Below are positions 11,251-22,729 of a stretch of DNA of 64,000 bases, in pieces. Under the pieces are notes generated by a model. It was not told the origin of the DNA, ran no database searches, and saw only the letters and a list, made by a program, of their open reading frames with translations. Position 1 is the stretch's first letter; every line of letters begins with the position of its first letter. The stretch is taken from the NCBI GenBank assembly GCA_005784505.1, contig VCAZ01000045.1, positions 1,238,501 through 1,302,500 of the forward strand, in the 5' to 3' direction. Both the position numbers and the translations under genes were made by a program. The DNA comes from Bagarius yarrelli (lineage: Eukaryota > Chordata > Actinopteri > Siluriformes > Sisoridae).

Positions 11251-11507
11251 TGTGAGACTTAGTGTTTTATGTTTATCATGTTTTATGTTTTGTTCATGTT
11301 TTAAGTTTATATCACGATTGTTTGATAAAGTTCTTGTTTTATGTTTTGAGTTCATGTTTGTGTTCATTGTTCATGCGTTTTGTCCCTGTACTGCTGTGGG
11401 GTGTCTGTATATGTTAATGTTGGTGTTCAAGCTAAGCTAAGCTAAGATAAGCAAAGCAAAGCAAAGCAAAGCAAAGCAAAGCTAAGCTAAGCTATACTAA
11501 GCAAAAC
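11251..11507 (+). repeat. TGTTT-rich repeat ending in AAGCA/AAGCT pentamer array
   Basis: Bases 11262-11390 are rich in repeated TTTATGTTT and GTTCATG motifs, typical of a dispersed teleost repeat end. They run into a pentanucleotide array (GCTAAGCTAA, then GCAAAGCAAA) at about 11430-11500. Confidence 0.6.
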
Positions 11508-11612
11508 CAAGCTGTCACTGCTGGGCCCCTGAGCAGGGCCCTTAGCCCCCAATTGCTCAGATAAATAAAAGAGATAAATATATGTCTCTCTGGATAAAGG
11601 CCTCTGCCAAAT
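11508..11612 (+). mobile_element. SINE family A, 5'-truncated
   Basis: It starts in the middle (CTGTCACTGCTGGGCCCCTG) and keeps the tail (CTCTGGATAAAGGCCTCTGC). The head was lost at the boundary with the AAGCT array. Confidence 0.75.
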
Positions 11613-12297
11613 GTAAGTAGCCTCCATATGTTAATGCGTTGATGAAATTGATCAATTAACTAAGTTTAAATGTGATTACAGGCCAAACCAAGCAAAATAT
11701 TCCCAGTAAATATATAAACGCTTAATTAACAAAGATTTTCTGGTCAGCTACTGTTTCTAATTGAATTTTTAGTTTTTTCTTTTGGGTACAAAGATTAAAT
11801 ATTTACAAACACTTAATAAGTCAAACTTTTATATACCTGCGGTGCCTCCAGTTGTTTTTTTCCGTGGCTTCAATTCAATTCATTATCTGTGTTGGGTAGA
11901 GAGCTGGTGCTTTCTCAAATTATTACGCTTTTAATTTGTGGACACTTTACCTGCACACTGATAAATGTGTCCTTTCCAATCTGTTGCTACATTGTTGAAA
12001 GCACACAACTGTCTAAGATGTCTCTTTCGGCTGTAGCATTAAGACTCCTCTTTGTGCAGGACACTCTGGGGTGCAATTAGCCATCAGGTTTTTTTGTGTT
12101 CAGTAGGGTTGAGGTCAGGGTGTTGTGTAGGACTTCCAAGTTGTTTTACCCCAACCATAACACATCTTCAGTGAGCTTGAGGACTTTGTGCACAGAAGCA
12201 AAAATCGTGATTGGGTTTCTAAGGCTGTTCTCACACCACAGGCAAATTCCGATTTTTTTTTTTTTTTTTGGCCACTGGCACATACTACAAACAGTTA

Positions 12298-12478
12298 ACA
12301 TTTATGACATTTTGGCGGACGCCCTTATCCAGAGTGATTTACATTTATCACTTTTATTTATACAACTGAGCAATTGGGGGTTAAGAGCCTTGCTAAGGGG
12401 CTCAGCAGTGGTGCTGGTATTTTAACCCTGATCTTACAATTAGCAGTCCAACACCATAATCACTGTGCTACCACTTAC
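12298..12478 (-). mobile_element. SINE family A
   Basis: A full-length reversed copy running from ACATTTATGACATTTTGGCG to TGTGCTACCACTTAC. The middle includes GAGCAATTGGGGGTTAAGAG. Confidence 0.8.
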
Positions 12479-12648
12479 CTCAGATGACCACATCATGAAG
12501 GAAAAGCCACCAATCCTAACTCCAGCTCTGTATCCGCACATACCTCCATGCTGAAAGTAGCAGCCACTGCTCCACAACATGCTATTATTAAAAAATTTGG
12601 CACCTCCTCCTCCTCCTCCTGAATGAGTGCTCCTTAATTTGCCTAGAC

Positions 12649-12839
12649 CAGGGGTGTAAAAACTGGAGTTCCTGGAGAGCCGGAGTCCTGCAGAGTTTAG
12701 CTTCAACATTATTCCAAACCACAAAACATGGGGGTTTTTTTTAACAAGCCCAAAAGACATGATTAGCTAAATCAGGTGCAATTAATTAGGGTTGAAGCTA
12801 AACTTTGTCACCGGCCCTCCAAAAACTTTGACATCCCTG
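12649..12839. mobile_element. hAT-type MITE (CAGGGGTGT ends)
   Basis: The ends are CAGGGGTGTAAAAACT and, reversed, CAGGGATGTCAAAG. They are flanked by GCCTAGAC (12641-12648) and CCCTAGAC (12840-12847), an 8-bp duplication with one mismatch. The interior has the CTGGAGAGCC and CCTGCAGAGTTTAGCT segments shared with the element at 48286-48451. Confidence 0.8.
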
Positions 12840-13689
12840 CCCTAGACCTTTAATATCATCCTAACTTTTCCCCTTCAACGGCACCGCTGGTTGGTGTCCA
12901 GAAACAATTGACCATATAAAATAAAACAGTAAAATTTGGCTACATTGTTTTCAACATGACAACTTGTGAAATGTGATTATTATAAATACAGTCACAGCTG
13001 TAACTAACTTTGGGAAATCACAGCCATGCTAATATTTATTTGGTTGTGCGATGCTGCTGTTGATATAAATTCTTTTTCCTCTAGACAACACATTGTAAAA
13101 ACTGTCCTAACCATATGTAGATTTATAAAGTTCAAATAAACAGAATTAACCTGACAATCAGGGGCAAATATACAAGATTAACTAGGGCTGCCAAATGCTA
13201 AGATGTGATAATACTGACAGTTTTTTTAACACTGTGACTATCAAAACAAAAAGACAGAATTTACGAATGCGGAGGCAGGAAAACTGCGATCAAACTGCTT
13301 ACATAAACCTAAGACTTAACACTAAGCTCTGTCTGTGTGGGTATGTGTTGTTACAGGGTTCCTAAACGCAGCATAACAATGTCACTAAAGAATTTTGGTG
13401 CAATATGCTAAACTAACAGCTTTAAATGTCTGGCACAAAATGCAAAAGAAACCTATTAGGCCATTTGTTAGATTGATGCTGACATTAAAAGAAAATAAAA
13501 TATAAATGCAACACTGCTGGATGGCACATTGGTTATATTATATTTAGGCAGTGTAATCACAAAGCTACACAGTCATAAAATAGTCACTTGTATTGTATGT
13601 TAACTGTGTATTTTGAAATTTTTATGAATAAAAAAAAGTGTAAAAAAAGGTAAATGTAGCCTTATGGTCATAATAATCTTCCAATCAGG

Positions 13690-13840
13690 GTATAGTGGGT
13701 TAAGATGCCGGCACCCACATGCGCGGTTGCGCTAAGGTGGCCGGGTTCAATTCCGGCTCAGGTCCTTTTTGGTGCCACATCTGATTCATCTCTCTCTCTC
13801 CTATCAATAAAGGCAAAAATACCCCCCAAAAAATCTAATA
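13690..13840 (+). mobile_element. tRNA-like SINE (family D)
   Basis: The segment GTGGGTTAAGATGCCGGCAC, then GCGGTTGCGCTAAGGTGG and GGGTTCAATTCCGGC (box-B-like), resembles a tRNA-derived head. It is followed by a CACATCTGATTCATC body, a TC run and a CAATAAAGGCAAAAA end. This is the only copy recognised in the window. Confidence 0.6.
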
Positions 13841-13883
13841 AAAGAAAGAAATACAATTCGTTTCTTCCACTTATATCTACTAA

Positions 13884-14040
13884 ACCAGTGGTTCCCAATC
13901 TTTTTTAATCTAAGACCCCCTTTTCCCCAAAAAAATATTTTAGGGCCCCCTTTAAATTTAATGATATTATTGCTCTTATTATTTCCTGCATTTCGTGTTT
14001 CCAGTATTGCTATAACTGCGACCCGAATTGGTGAGAGCTT
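13884..14040. mobile_element. Possible hAT-like element end
   Basis: CAGTGGTTCCCAATCTTTTT at 13886 is a typical hAT-type terminus in vertebrates, followed by AAGACCCCCTTT. No matching right end or target duplication was found, so this is a fragment. Confidence 0.4.
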
Positions 14041-14057
14041 CCTCACCTGGGTCCAGT

Positions 14058-14300
14058 ATGCCTACTATTAGCTGCTAAAGGTGAAGGACAAATTTACGAA
14101 ACCTTCTATGATCCCTCCTTAACAAGGCTGTTCAGTGGCTATAGTGTATCAGAATTCAACATAGCAGATGCTAAGAAGTATAGCTACAAGACGAAGCCCT
14201 TGGTTGAACAGATGCTAGTTGGCTATCTGTCCCCAGGTGCGGCATTGTCATTGGTGACCACTAAGCTAGAGGGACAGATTTTCTCTAGCCTTAGTGGGTT
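14058..14300 (+). pseudogene. DIRS-like retrotransposon ORF1 fragment, copy 1
   Basis: The decayed frame has RLFSG, FNIADAK, PLVEQMLVGYLSP and ALSLV-like pieces. These correspond to a conserved region of fish DIRS-type (tyrosine-recombinase) ORF1 proteins, often annotated as lamina-associated polypeptide-like. It is a partial repeat of 14476-14690. Confidence 0.6.
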
Positions 14301-14475
14301 TTTTTCATTTCCTTGTCAATATCATGATTTGTAAGAATTTGCACGGGTCAATATGTAACTGGGTAAAAGTTGGTAAAATTATAGTTAATTTAGTCATTTG
14401 TATGAAACTATTATTTGCTAATTTAGTTTTTTTGTAATATATTATTAATTAGTTATTATTACACAAAAGCTAGGG

Positions 14476-14690
14476 TACAGCATCCGCCTAGGGGCTTTCC
14501 ATAATTCCTACTCAACAAGGCTGTTCAGTGGCTTTGATGTGCCATATTCCAACATAGCAGAAGCTAAGAATTATGGCTACCAGGCAATGCCCCTGGTTGA
14601 ACAGATGCTAGCTGGCTGTCTGTCCCCAGAAGTAGCATCGTCATTGGGGGACCCCTAAGATATAGGGATAGATTTTCTTTAGCTCTGGTG
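14476..14690 (+). pseudogene. DIRS-like retrotransposon ORF1 fragment, copy 2
   Basis: The better preserved copy, from about 14509 to a stop near 14658, encodes YSTRLFSGFDVPYSNIAEA, then GYQAMPLVEQMLAG and CLSPEVASSLGDP. The match to DIRS ORF1 is from memory of the family. The neighbouring copy at 14058 lies about 420 bases upstream in the same orientation, suggesting a local duplication or two overlapping insertions. Confidence 0.65.
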
Positions 14691-15126
14691 TTTTTTTTTA
14701 ATTTTCCTGTTATTTCTTTTTATCTAGTCAGAGATACTTTGAATCTAAAGTCGATGTTCCCAGGACAATTGCACAAGCCAGTCTATTATCCCATGCACAC
14801 CCTATAGGTGTATTGATTTATTTAGTTAATTGAATTTGTTGTCATTTATGCAACTAGAAACTCTATATTAGTTTGTAATGTCTTGTTTGTTGATTAAAAT
14901 AATTTAATGGCTGTTCCAATTAATATTATAAATGTGAAAAGGCAGCAACAATTAACACAGACAAAAAGCCTGTAACTAAGATGTATAGTTATATACACTC
15001 AGATGTATATAAAGTCTGCTTTGAATCAAGTTAGAACTCGATTTTAACGTTAAAACTCGGTTTAAAAACAATCATATCTAATAAATCAGTGCTGTGATTA
15101 ATTTTCCAGGATGACAATATTTTTAA

Positions 15127-15322
15127 GGGCAGCATGGTGGCTTATGGGGGCTTTTCCGTGTGGAGTTTGCATGTTCTCCCCGTGCTAGCGTGGGTTTGCT
15201 CCGGGTTCTCCGGTTACCTCCTACAGTCCAAAAACATGTATGTTAGGTTGATTGGTGATATTAAATTGCTCATCAGAGTAAGTGTAAGAGTGTGTGTGTA
15301 GCCCTGTGATGGACTGGTGACC
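15127..15322 (+). mobile_element. Dispersed tRNA-like repeat (family C), split by SINE
   Basis: The left part runs from GGGCAGCATGGTGGC to GATGGACTGGTGACC. The right part resumes at 15514 with TCCTGCCTCTGACC and ends GCGGGTATA-like near 15580. The family-A SINE at 15323-15513 sits inside it. Confidence 0.8.
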
Positions 15323-15513
15323 TACATCTACAGCATTTGGCAGACGTCCTTATTCAGAGCCAATTACATTTATATCTTTTTATACAACTGAGCAATAAGG
15401 GGGTTAAGGGCCTAGCTCAGGGGCCCCACAGTGGTGGCTTGGTGGTGCTGGGAATCGAACCCCAGTCTTTCTGGTATCAGTCCAACGCCTTAACCCCTAA
15501 GCCACCACTTCCC
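15323..15513 (-). mobile_element. SINE family A nested in family C
   Basis: A full-length reversed copy, from CATCTACAGCATTTGGCAG to AAGCCACCACTTCCC. It replaced a short piece of the family-C repeat at its insertion point. Confidence 0.85.
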
Positions 15514-15599
15514 TCCTGCCTCTGACCATTTTTTAGAGACGACTAGAATAGACTCCAGCAATAATAAGTGGGTATATAAAATTAATGAATAAATGAATG

Positions 15600-16590
15600 A
15601 CAATACTTGTACGTGTATAGAGAGAAATCACACAAGCTAGCTACTTTTTAAATCGTGACGCGTGATGCTATTTCGGTATCGGTAGGCATTAAGTGGAAGT
15701 ATTCGTCTCAGAGTTAACAGGCAACAAAGGTGTTTCCTGAACTGACATTCTTTAAACTTCTGTCACTCTCTCTATGAAGAAAGTGTAAAATGTGTGCAGA
15801 CAGCGGTGACATGAACTGTAAAGACAATGTGTCAAATGTGTTATGACTGATTTATTTGGGCCGTCATTTGGGTGTCATTGTTTTTGCTTTTAGTTAAGAA
15901 CGATAAGTATTTACTTAATGCATTAATGAGTGGCGGAGTAGAATTCTACTTTTTTAACAATAGAGAAAGCTTTTTTTATTCGTGGTATATCCAATTATCA
16001 GATTCAATGGATAGCAGCAGCGGGAATGGAAAAAGCGACTAAAATGATTCATCAAAGAAAATAAAAATTAGATATCCGTTATCTCAAGAGATGGGTGCTG
16101 TCAGACATATCTCTCAGAGCTACAGATAATGGAGTTAATGCGTCTCATAATTAAACGACATTTCCATCAAATGACGTTTAAACTGTGTGCTGTGAGGTCT
16201 CGTATCTGACTAACGTATTCTATGCCTGAATCGTGTTATTCCACACAGCAGAGTGCTTATTTAACAGCGATTAGAGACATCATTGAGAGCTTAGATATCC
16301 CATAAGGACTTTCACCACTTTAATTCGTCCTAAATTAATTGCTTCCTTTTTATTACCAAATAAACGGCAATAAACATAAATGGCGCAATTTATGTAACAT
16401 TAAATTCGTTATGTAGGTCTGAATTGTAAAATATTAACATAAGCTAAGCATATTAGACTCTTAGTTAGATTTTGATATGATCCTGCAGGACCAAATGATT
16501 GTGAACAACATACCCGCACAACCACCTTATTTTATATTCTCTGAAAGCACACAGTTGTATAGAATGTTTTAACATTTCATTACTGGTGAA
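15600..16590. other. Complex unique non-coding sequence
   Basis: Bases 15640-15900 and 16070-16400 have balanced, high-complexity sequence with homeodomain-like ATTA sites and no repeat similarity. Such sequence in a vertebrate gene intron could be a conserved regulatory element, but conservation cannot be tested here. Confidence 0.3.
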
Positions 16591-16602
16591 AAGAACCGAA
16601 CA

Positions 16603-16890
16603 TTGTTTCAGCATGGCAATGTACCTGTTCACAAAAAACCCTGCGCTACAGGGTCACTGGAAGACCCTGAGTGGCCTGCACAGATACCGGAATCTAACTC
16701 AGCCCCACTGAACACTTTTGCGATGAACTGGAATGCCGAATCCCCAGATCTACTTACCCAACATATGTTCTCAGTGATAGTATTGTGACTGAATTAGCAA
16801 ATTACCCAAAAACCTAGTGGAAATTTCCAGAAGTTTATTATAGGGGTAAGTAATCAGTAGGACTTAATTGAGGCATGCTACAAATACATA
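16603..16890 (+). pseudogene. Tc1-like transposase C-terminal region, decayed
   Basis: CAGCATGGCAATGTACCTGT, GAGTGGCCTGCACAGA and CCCCACTGAACACTTTTG, then GATGAACTGGAATGCCGA, correspond to the DNA for the C-terminal catalytic part of a fish Tc1 transposase. The readable frame (16603-16785) has a garbled middle. It belongs to the same family as 8750-8960. Confidence 0.75.
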
Positions 16891-17109
16891 TAAATCTGAG
16901 AGACAGATGTGATTTTTTTTTTTTTGCTTTTTATGTTTAATAAATTCAAAAAAGATTCTTTCATGTTGTCATTATGGGGTCTTACTTGTAGAATTTTTAG
17001 AAAAATTAACAATTTATTACTACTTGTGTAATATGGCTGTAACATACCAAAAGCTACATTTACAATGCAGCTCTTGATGCCCAATTTGGATTTTGTGACA
17101 ATTTGATGA

Positions 17110-17690
17110 TTTTTTTTGATGACCCGCTTAAATATTTTTTTTAAAATTGACCCTGTATCAGGTATCTGCATTTACATTATACACTGCAAAACAATCCCGG
17201 TAGACGTACCGAGCAGAAAAGGAAGTAAAAATGGCACAATAATCCATGGACGAAGATGAGAGCCCTTGCTGATGCCTGGCCGAATGTAGCATTGATCGCT
17301 AAGTTATATATATCTTTTTTGAAGTGTGTTAATTAAATATCAAATCTCTAATATTATAATATTATATCAAATATTTAAATATCAAAATACACAGTTGAGC
17401 TAATTTATACTTTTATCGCTGTTGGTGTCCACCTGAGCTGACGTCATGCGCCATTGTTGCCTATCCAATGACGTTCGATTCATATTACCAGGTGAAAATC
17501 TGATCTGTCTGCTTACATGGCAGACGCTAACGCACAAATCCGATTTAAATCCGATTTATTTACACATTTGAGCTAGGCTTAAAACGGATTTAAAAATATT
17601 GGAATCTTTTTGGAATTTTTTAACTGCTTACATGATCATGGAATTGGGTCACTCATGGGTTCATCTAATGAACATATGGAGAGTAAGAAA
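17110..17690 (+). mobile_element. Non-autonomous DNA transposon-like repeat (family X), copy 1
   Basis: This matches 49530-50085 in reverse. Shared segments are TAGACGTAC, AATAATCCATGG, GCATTGATCGCTAAGTTATA, and CTTACATGGCAGACGCTAA. The 'gggtgcatttacactgc' style of ends is typical of a teleost hAT MITE. No transposase is present. Confidence 0.65.
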
Positions 17691-17699
17691 TGCATACCT

Positions 17700-18740
17700 G
17701 TTTGTGTTATTTCAATATAACTTTTAAGGGAATTTCTCTGAAGCCTCCTTAGCACTCTAGTGCCTCTGATCCTCTGTCGTGTGAAGTCTTTGTGACTTTT
17801 TCTCATTAGCCGCTTGTGACAATTGCAACCTTGCTTTTGAAAGTTCTGCTTTACAAAGCACAGGGAGCTTAAGCTGAGATGTAACTATGCACAGATGCAA
17901 ATTCAGGGGGGAGATAATGCCAGAATTCTTTTCCCATAATAACTATAAACCTTTTAGTGTGTAACTCTTATTATATATTTGATAATATCCATTACAGGTT
18001 TATATGTATAGTGCATTTTTTATATACATTCATATACTTAATTCCCTAATAAGGCAACAGTGGCAATAAAAAACATTCTGAGGCGATAGTAGGAAGAAAC
18101 CCTAAGAGAACATAACTACAATATGTCGATTATTATGGTATGTATTAGCTATTTTACTGATTTAAACTTCTAATGATCTTTCCTACTCGATAACAGATAC
18201 TTCTGGATTATGGAAGTATCTATTGTTACATCCATACAGTGTCAAATCCCCATCCTTGTATTGTTATAGTAATTTACAAGCTCTTTTCATTCTTCTCATT
18301 AATACGCGATACAAATGGCAAATGGGACCTAATTAAAAATGTTAGATGAAACTCCTATGGTCAGGTCTTAGTGACAACCTGATCGACCTGATAAAAAAAA
18401 GCTTTCAACCAGACCTCAATAATATCCTATAGGAGATTACCAAGGTAGGCAAGGGGGGTTATTGATTGTAGCCGACAAGAAAAATAAGTCTTTCCCCAGC
18501 TCTGTAGGGCTCTACAATCTGTCACTGGCAAATCTGCTCCATATGCTCTCACTTTCAGACCCTGAGGCACGCTAACAAACAAACAGCGCTTCAACGTGAA
18601 TGACTGTGGGTGACAAATGTGTTAGAGGCCATCAATGCTGAATTCATTCATTACAACCTAAAACTTACTGACAGCAAACGTTCAGCTTTGGTTTTAGTGT
18701 TAGTCGGTGCTTTAGTACATTTTAATATCATTTATATATA
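17700..18740. other. Unique non-coding sequence
   Basis: No exon or repeat was recognised. Bases 18280-18650 are notably complex and repeat-free and are a candidate conserved non-coding element. Confidence 0.3.
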
Positions 18741-19104
18741 CGAATTAGAATGCCACGGAAAAGTTTATTTCTTTCAGTAATTCAACTCAAATTGTGAAAC
18801 TTGTGTATTAAAGAAATTCAATGCATGCAGACTGCAGTAGTTTAAGTCTTCGGTTCTTTTAATTGTGATGATTTTGGCTCACATTTAACAAAAACCCACC
18901 AATTCACTATCTTAATAAATTATAATATGACATGCCAATCAGTTAATCAACTCAAAACACCTGCAAAGGTTTCCTGAGCCTTCAAACTTAAACTACTTCA
19001 GTCTGTGTGCATTGAATTTATTTAATACACGAGTTTCACAATTTGAGTTGAATTAGTGAAATAAATGAACTTTTCCAAAACATTCTAATTTATTGAGATG
19101 CACC
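18741..19104. mobile_element. Inverted-repeat MITE
   Basis: The left arm (18741-18852) and right arm (18981-19104) are about 110-base reverse complements. Both contain AATTCAACTCAAATTGTGAA and CAGACTGnAGTAGTTTAAGT. The spacer is about 130 bases. There is no coding sequence. The outer part includes AATTTATTGAGATGCACCT, which is common in teleost repeats. Confidence 0.75.
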
Positions 19105-19349
19105 TCTATGTCATAGTGCCAGTTAAAGTTATTTATAATATAATAAATGATATAGCCTATGCTAAATTAAATAAAATAAAAATCCAGCATATAGTATGTT
19201 TTGCTAAGACCTTTACACTCACCAGACTACAACGTATTTTCATACAACCTAATAGTTTTATAAAGTGCACATCAGATAAGGAAATATTTTTGTGAAGAAT
19301 GGTTTTTGTTGCTTCAGTACAGCTCCAGAGTCTTGTACAATAAAACATT

Positions 19350-19526
19350 TACATTTTACATGCATAGCATTTAACAGACACAGTTATCCAGAACGACTTA
19401 CAATTACTTTTTACATTCATTTTTTTATCCTGATTGCCTGACTGCTTAAGGGCCCAGCAGTGGCAGATCTTTGATGGTGAGAACTAAACCCATGATCATA
19501 CAATCAGTAGTCCAACACCTTTGCTT
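19350..19526 (-). mobile_element. SINE family A
   Basis: A diverged reversed copy: TGCATAGCATTTAACAGACA, AGGGCCCAGCAGTGGCAG, and AGTAGTCCAACACCTT. The extreme head is lost. Confidence 0.7.
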
Positions 19527-19529
19527 TTT

Positions 19530-21050
19530 GCCACGTTTTTACTATATATCATTTGTTTCTATGAACTTACTCATAGGTTTCTGTCTGTATTCATACAGAG
19601 TGACTCATACTAAGAATATTTTGTTAGGAAGTAAACATGGACCGAATTTTTAAGAGAACTGACTGAGCTAATCTGAGACATGACTGCTCCAAGAGATTCG
19701 GATTTATATCCATGACGAAAGATAAACTCAGTCTTTCATTGCTTGTGTGTACCATCTCTTAGAAAAGAAAAAGCTTGATTTAAAGGCATGGATTTGGGGA
19801 AACGTCTGGCACCGCAACTGGAAACGAGAACAGTTCTAACGTTCATAGAATTTAACATAATGAGTCCTACATTTCTGAAAAGATTCCTTTTTCACACTTT
19901 CTACATTAAAGTAATCCAATTTCAATAATTCAATTTACACAACAGTGCATGCAATCTGGAAAATGAGAAAATATTTCATTGCTTCACTGCAATAAGAAAT
20001 TATAATTATAATTATACTTATAAATGTGATGAAAAAACATGAGTTTTACCACCCAAAAACTATATCTGCATAAAGTTTGCATGTTAAAATCAGGTGCAAA
20101 CTTCCTTTTTTTTTGCCAGGAAAGTCTATATGGGCTATTTGACTTTCATATCACATGTTTTCATGTATAATAACTTCTGTCTGCATTTCTGTTGCATTAA
20201 GATGTGTTATATTCTGTATGCGCTATTGTGCAATTAATTATTGCTTGAACGCATGAATGCAGCCCCATCTTGTGGCAACGGGATATAGGCACACAGTTTA
20301 TAACAACTTTAAACCATGACATGCACAACATTAAATTTATTGGAAATTAGATCTAATTCCCTAGATTAGCTATGCATAGCCATAACAGGAGACATTGTGT
20401 ATTTGTATACTGTATGTGTTCACTCATGCATGCAGGTTCAGTAAAAACAAAAATCACACAGACACACTAGTCGGCACACTTTCAACTCCCTGTTGCAACA
20501 AAGGTCTTGTCTGACACATCAGCTTCAGAGCACCTGAGACCGTGTGGACAGATGTGACCCTTTATACCCAAGCATAAATGTACACTTAAACATGATGACA
20601 AACTAAGCAAACTCCTGGACACCAAATCCAAGAAGATGTGAGAAGTGAAAGTACTTAATTTAAATTTAAAAAAACTATAATTACATTTTTTATTATAATT
20701 TAAATACATTTTAGATTATTATTATTATTTATACCACCCCAACACACACACACACATTATCTAACTATTTGCCCAGCATCTTATAAGCTTCCCTAGCCTC
20801 TGTGGAACTCCTTTCTAGCCCACATGGCTGATGACTCATTGCAGTCTTCTCTGTTGGCAGACATTTAGGATTCGAGAGCATAATTTTATCCTTATGGATT
20901 ACATAAATTCACATAAGTGGAGATGGTCAGTGTAGAAAGAGACATTGAGGCATTGACTGGGTTTGAACATGTGATTACAGCATTAATTTAAAAAATCCCT
21001 GCCAAAGACAGCATGTAGTTTCTGAAAGAACTTTTTAAAAGACAGCATTT
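19530..21050. other. Non-coding sequence with simple repeats
   Basis: No exon was recognised. There is an ATT run near 20716-20729 and an AC run near 20739-20757. Confidence 0.4.
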
Positions 21051-21058
21051 TTTGTAAT

Positions 21059-21382
21059 TGTGAAGAGACGGAGAAGGATCCATAATGCAGGAGACGGCGT
21101 TATTTAGAAAGAAGAGTAGTCAGAAAAGCAGGCAAAGTTTGGTACACAATAATCCAAAGAGAAGGTAAACAAATTCGAATCACAAGGCAGAAAACGAAGT
21201 CAGAAACAGGCATAAATCAAAACCGTGAGCATGAATAACAAAGAATACAAACACTTAGTAAGTCGCTAGAGCAAGCAATACTTCACAGCATGTTTAGCAA
21301 AGGGTCTAGTTTATATGCGGTGAAGCAGGAAGTGACACCGGAAGTACTAGCGCAGATCTAGTACTCCGGTGATGGTAATCCA
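21059..21382 (-). repeat. Gypsy-type LTR, probably solo
   Basis: Read on the minus strand, it begins TGGATTACCATCACCGGAGT, has a TATAAAC-like box and ends near CCGTCTCTTCACA. It is clearly related to the LTR at 44021-44358 (CATCACCnGAGTA, TTACTAAG, CTTCTGCC-like segments). No clear target duplication was found. Confidence 0.6.
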
Positions 21383-21619
21383 TTATTTTACCTCCATAAT
21401 CCTAAAAACTAAAAAGTCTTCAAGGTTTGACTTGAAAACTCCAAACTGGTGGCATAAAAACTTGATTTTTTTAAACAATATAAACATCCAAATAGAACAT
21501 AATGTACCTTTTGAAATCACAAACAAAGTGAATAGTCTTGGTTTGAGGATTTACATCGTTTGGTATTGTGTGAGGAGCAGGGAACCTTTATTTTCTTCCT
21601 AGTCAAGAAATAGTCAAGA

Positions 21620-22720
21620 AGCTTTTATTATCTGTTTAACTATATATAGCAATTGCAGTACACAGTAAAATAGAAAAAAAACACGTCCTCTTAGGAACTT
21701 GAGCTGTGGTTTGCGAATATGATGGCAGGTAAACATACTTCTGTGTTTCTGGTTTATCCAGTTGCTTGAACATACATATGTAGTTTGTCTCAAAGTAGAG
21801 CATGCTCAGCTTACGCAACTTAAACGCTTCAGCTGAGGGGCACTGTAAGCCAAAATTGTTAGGGTAGCAGGTTGGCTCAGTTTTATACCAATCCCTCCTT
21901 GCAAGCCAATGCCAACAGATTAGCCGTTTCTTCTTTCCCCAAAGATCCTCTCTAGCTCTGGGTCTCTTTAGAGGTAAGGCTAGAAAAGATGACCGTCTAC
22001 ACCAAGAAGACTGCGGCGCCACCGCCACACTCTCTTGACTTTCTCTCTGAGCTTTTGGAGGTGCTATCTTGTACAGCGACTAGTCTAGAATTAGCCTAGC
22101 CAGCTGAGCCAATGGATGCTGTCCCAGGGGCCAGCAAGCTGGTAAAGTGATTTCTCAATGTCAGACAAGCACATTCATGGCAGGGCCTTCCCTTCTTCAC
22201 TGATCTTCACAGGGAGGTGTAGAGGTTTATGGGTTCCCAAGCAGTGGTTGGACGGAGCCCGTTGTCCGCTTTTGGGAACTTGGGGAAGTTCGAGGCTACC
22301 TGTTCTAAGGAGACTTCCTGCCAAGGCGAGGGCTGAACTGAGGGGATAAAACCCCCACTCGCAGGTGGAGGAGTACCAGCAACCTATTCCCCACCCTATT
22401 GTGGGTGGATGATAGCTATCCTCTATATAAGGCAGAGTCAGTATAAGTTTTCTGCTAGCACGAGACCAAACACTCAGGGAAGTGACCATCCAAGGGGGCT
22501 TGCCGACTACTTACCGGCCCTAATATTTTTGACGCAGGTTTCCGCACCAGTAGGGACCACCCTTAGTGGCTAAACAGATGAACTCGGAATGGTCAACCCT
22601 AAAGGTGTACATGGTGGCCTTGTGAGCCGACCTGAACGGCAACCCAAGTTCCCGTTTTAGGAAATAGTGGCGTTTCTAGAAGTGCTCTGTGACCCTCTGT
22701 TTAGCTAAAACCAAAACACA
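21620..22720 (-). other. GC-rich unclassified block, possibly retroelement-derived
   Basis: This kilobase is clearly richer in G+C than its surroundings. On the minus strand it has GCCACCATG (ideal Kozak) near 22610 opening a 30-codon frame, a GGTAAGTAG donor-like site just after the stop, a TTATATAGAGG TATA-like box near 22420, and a 130-codon frame at 22028-21636. I recognise none of the peptides. Possible readings are an LTR-element remnant, a retrocopy or an unknown transcript. Confidence 0.35.
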
Positions 22721-22729
22721 CAAATACAG

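Noticed and set aside
12440..12760. 106-codon minus-strand open frame
   Set aside because: It covers the head of a SINE, a TCC microsatellite and part of a hAT MITE. The glycine run is the microsatellite, so it is not a gene.
22175..22489. 104-codon minus-strand open frame in the GC-rich block
   Set aside because: No recognised domain was found, and the frame crosses the TATA-like box. The block is reported as unclassified and not as a gene.
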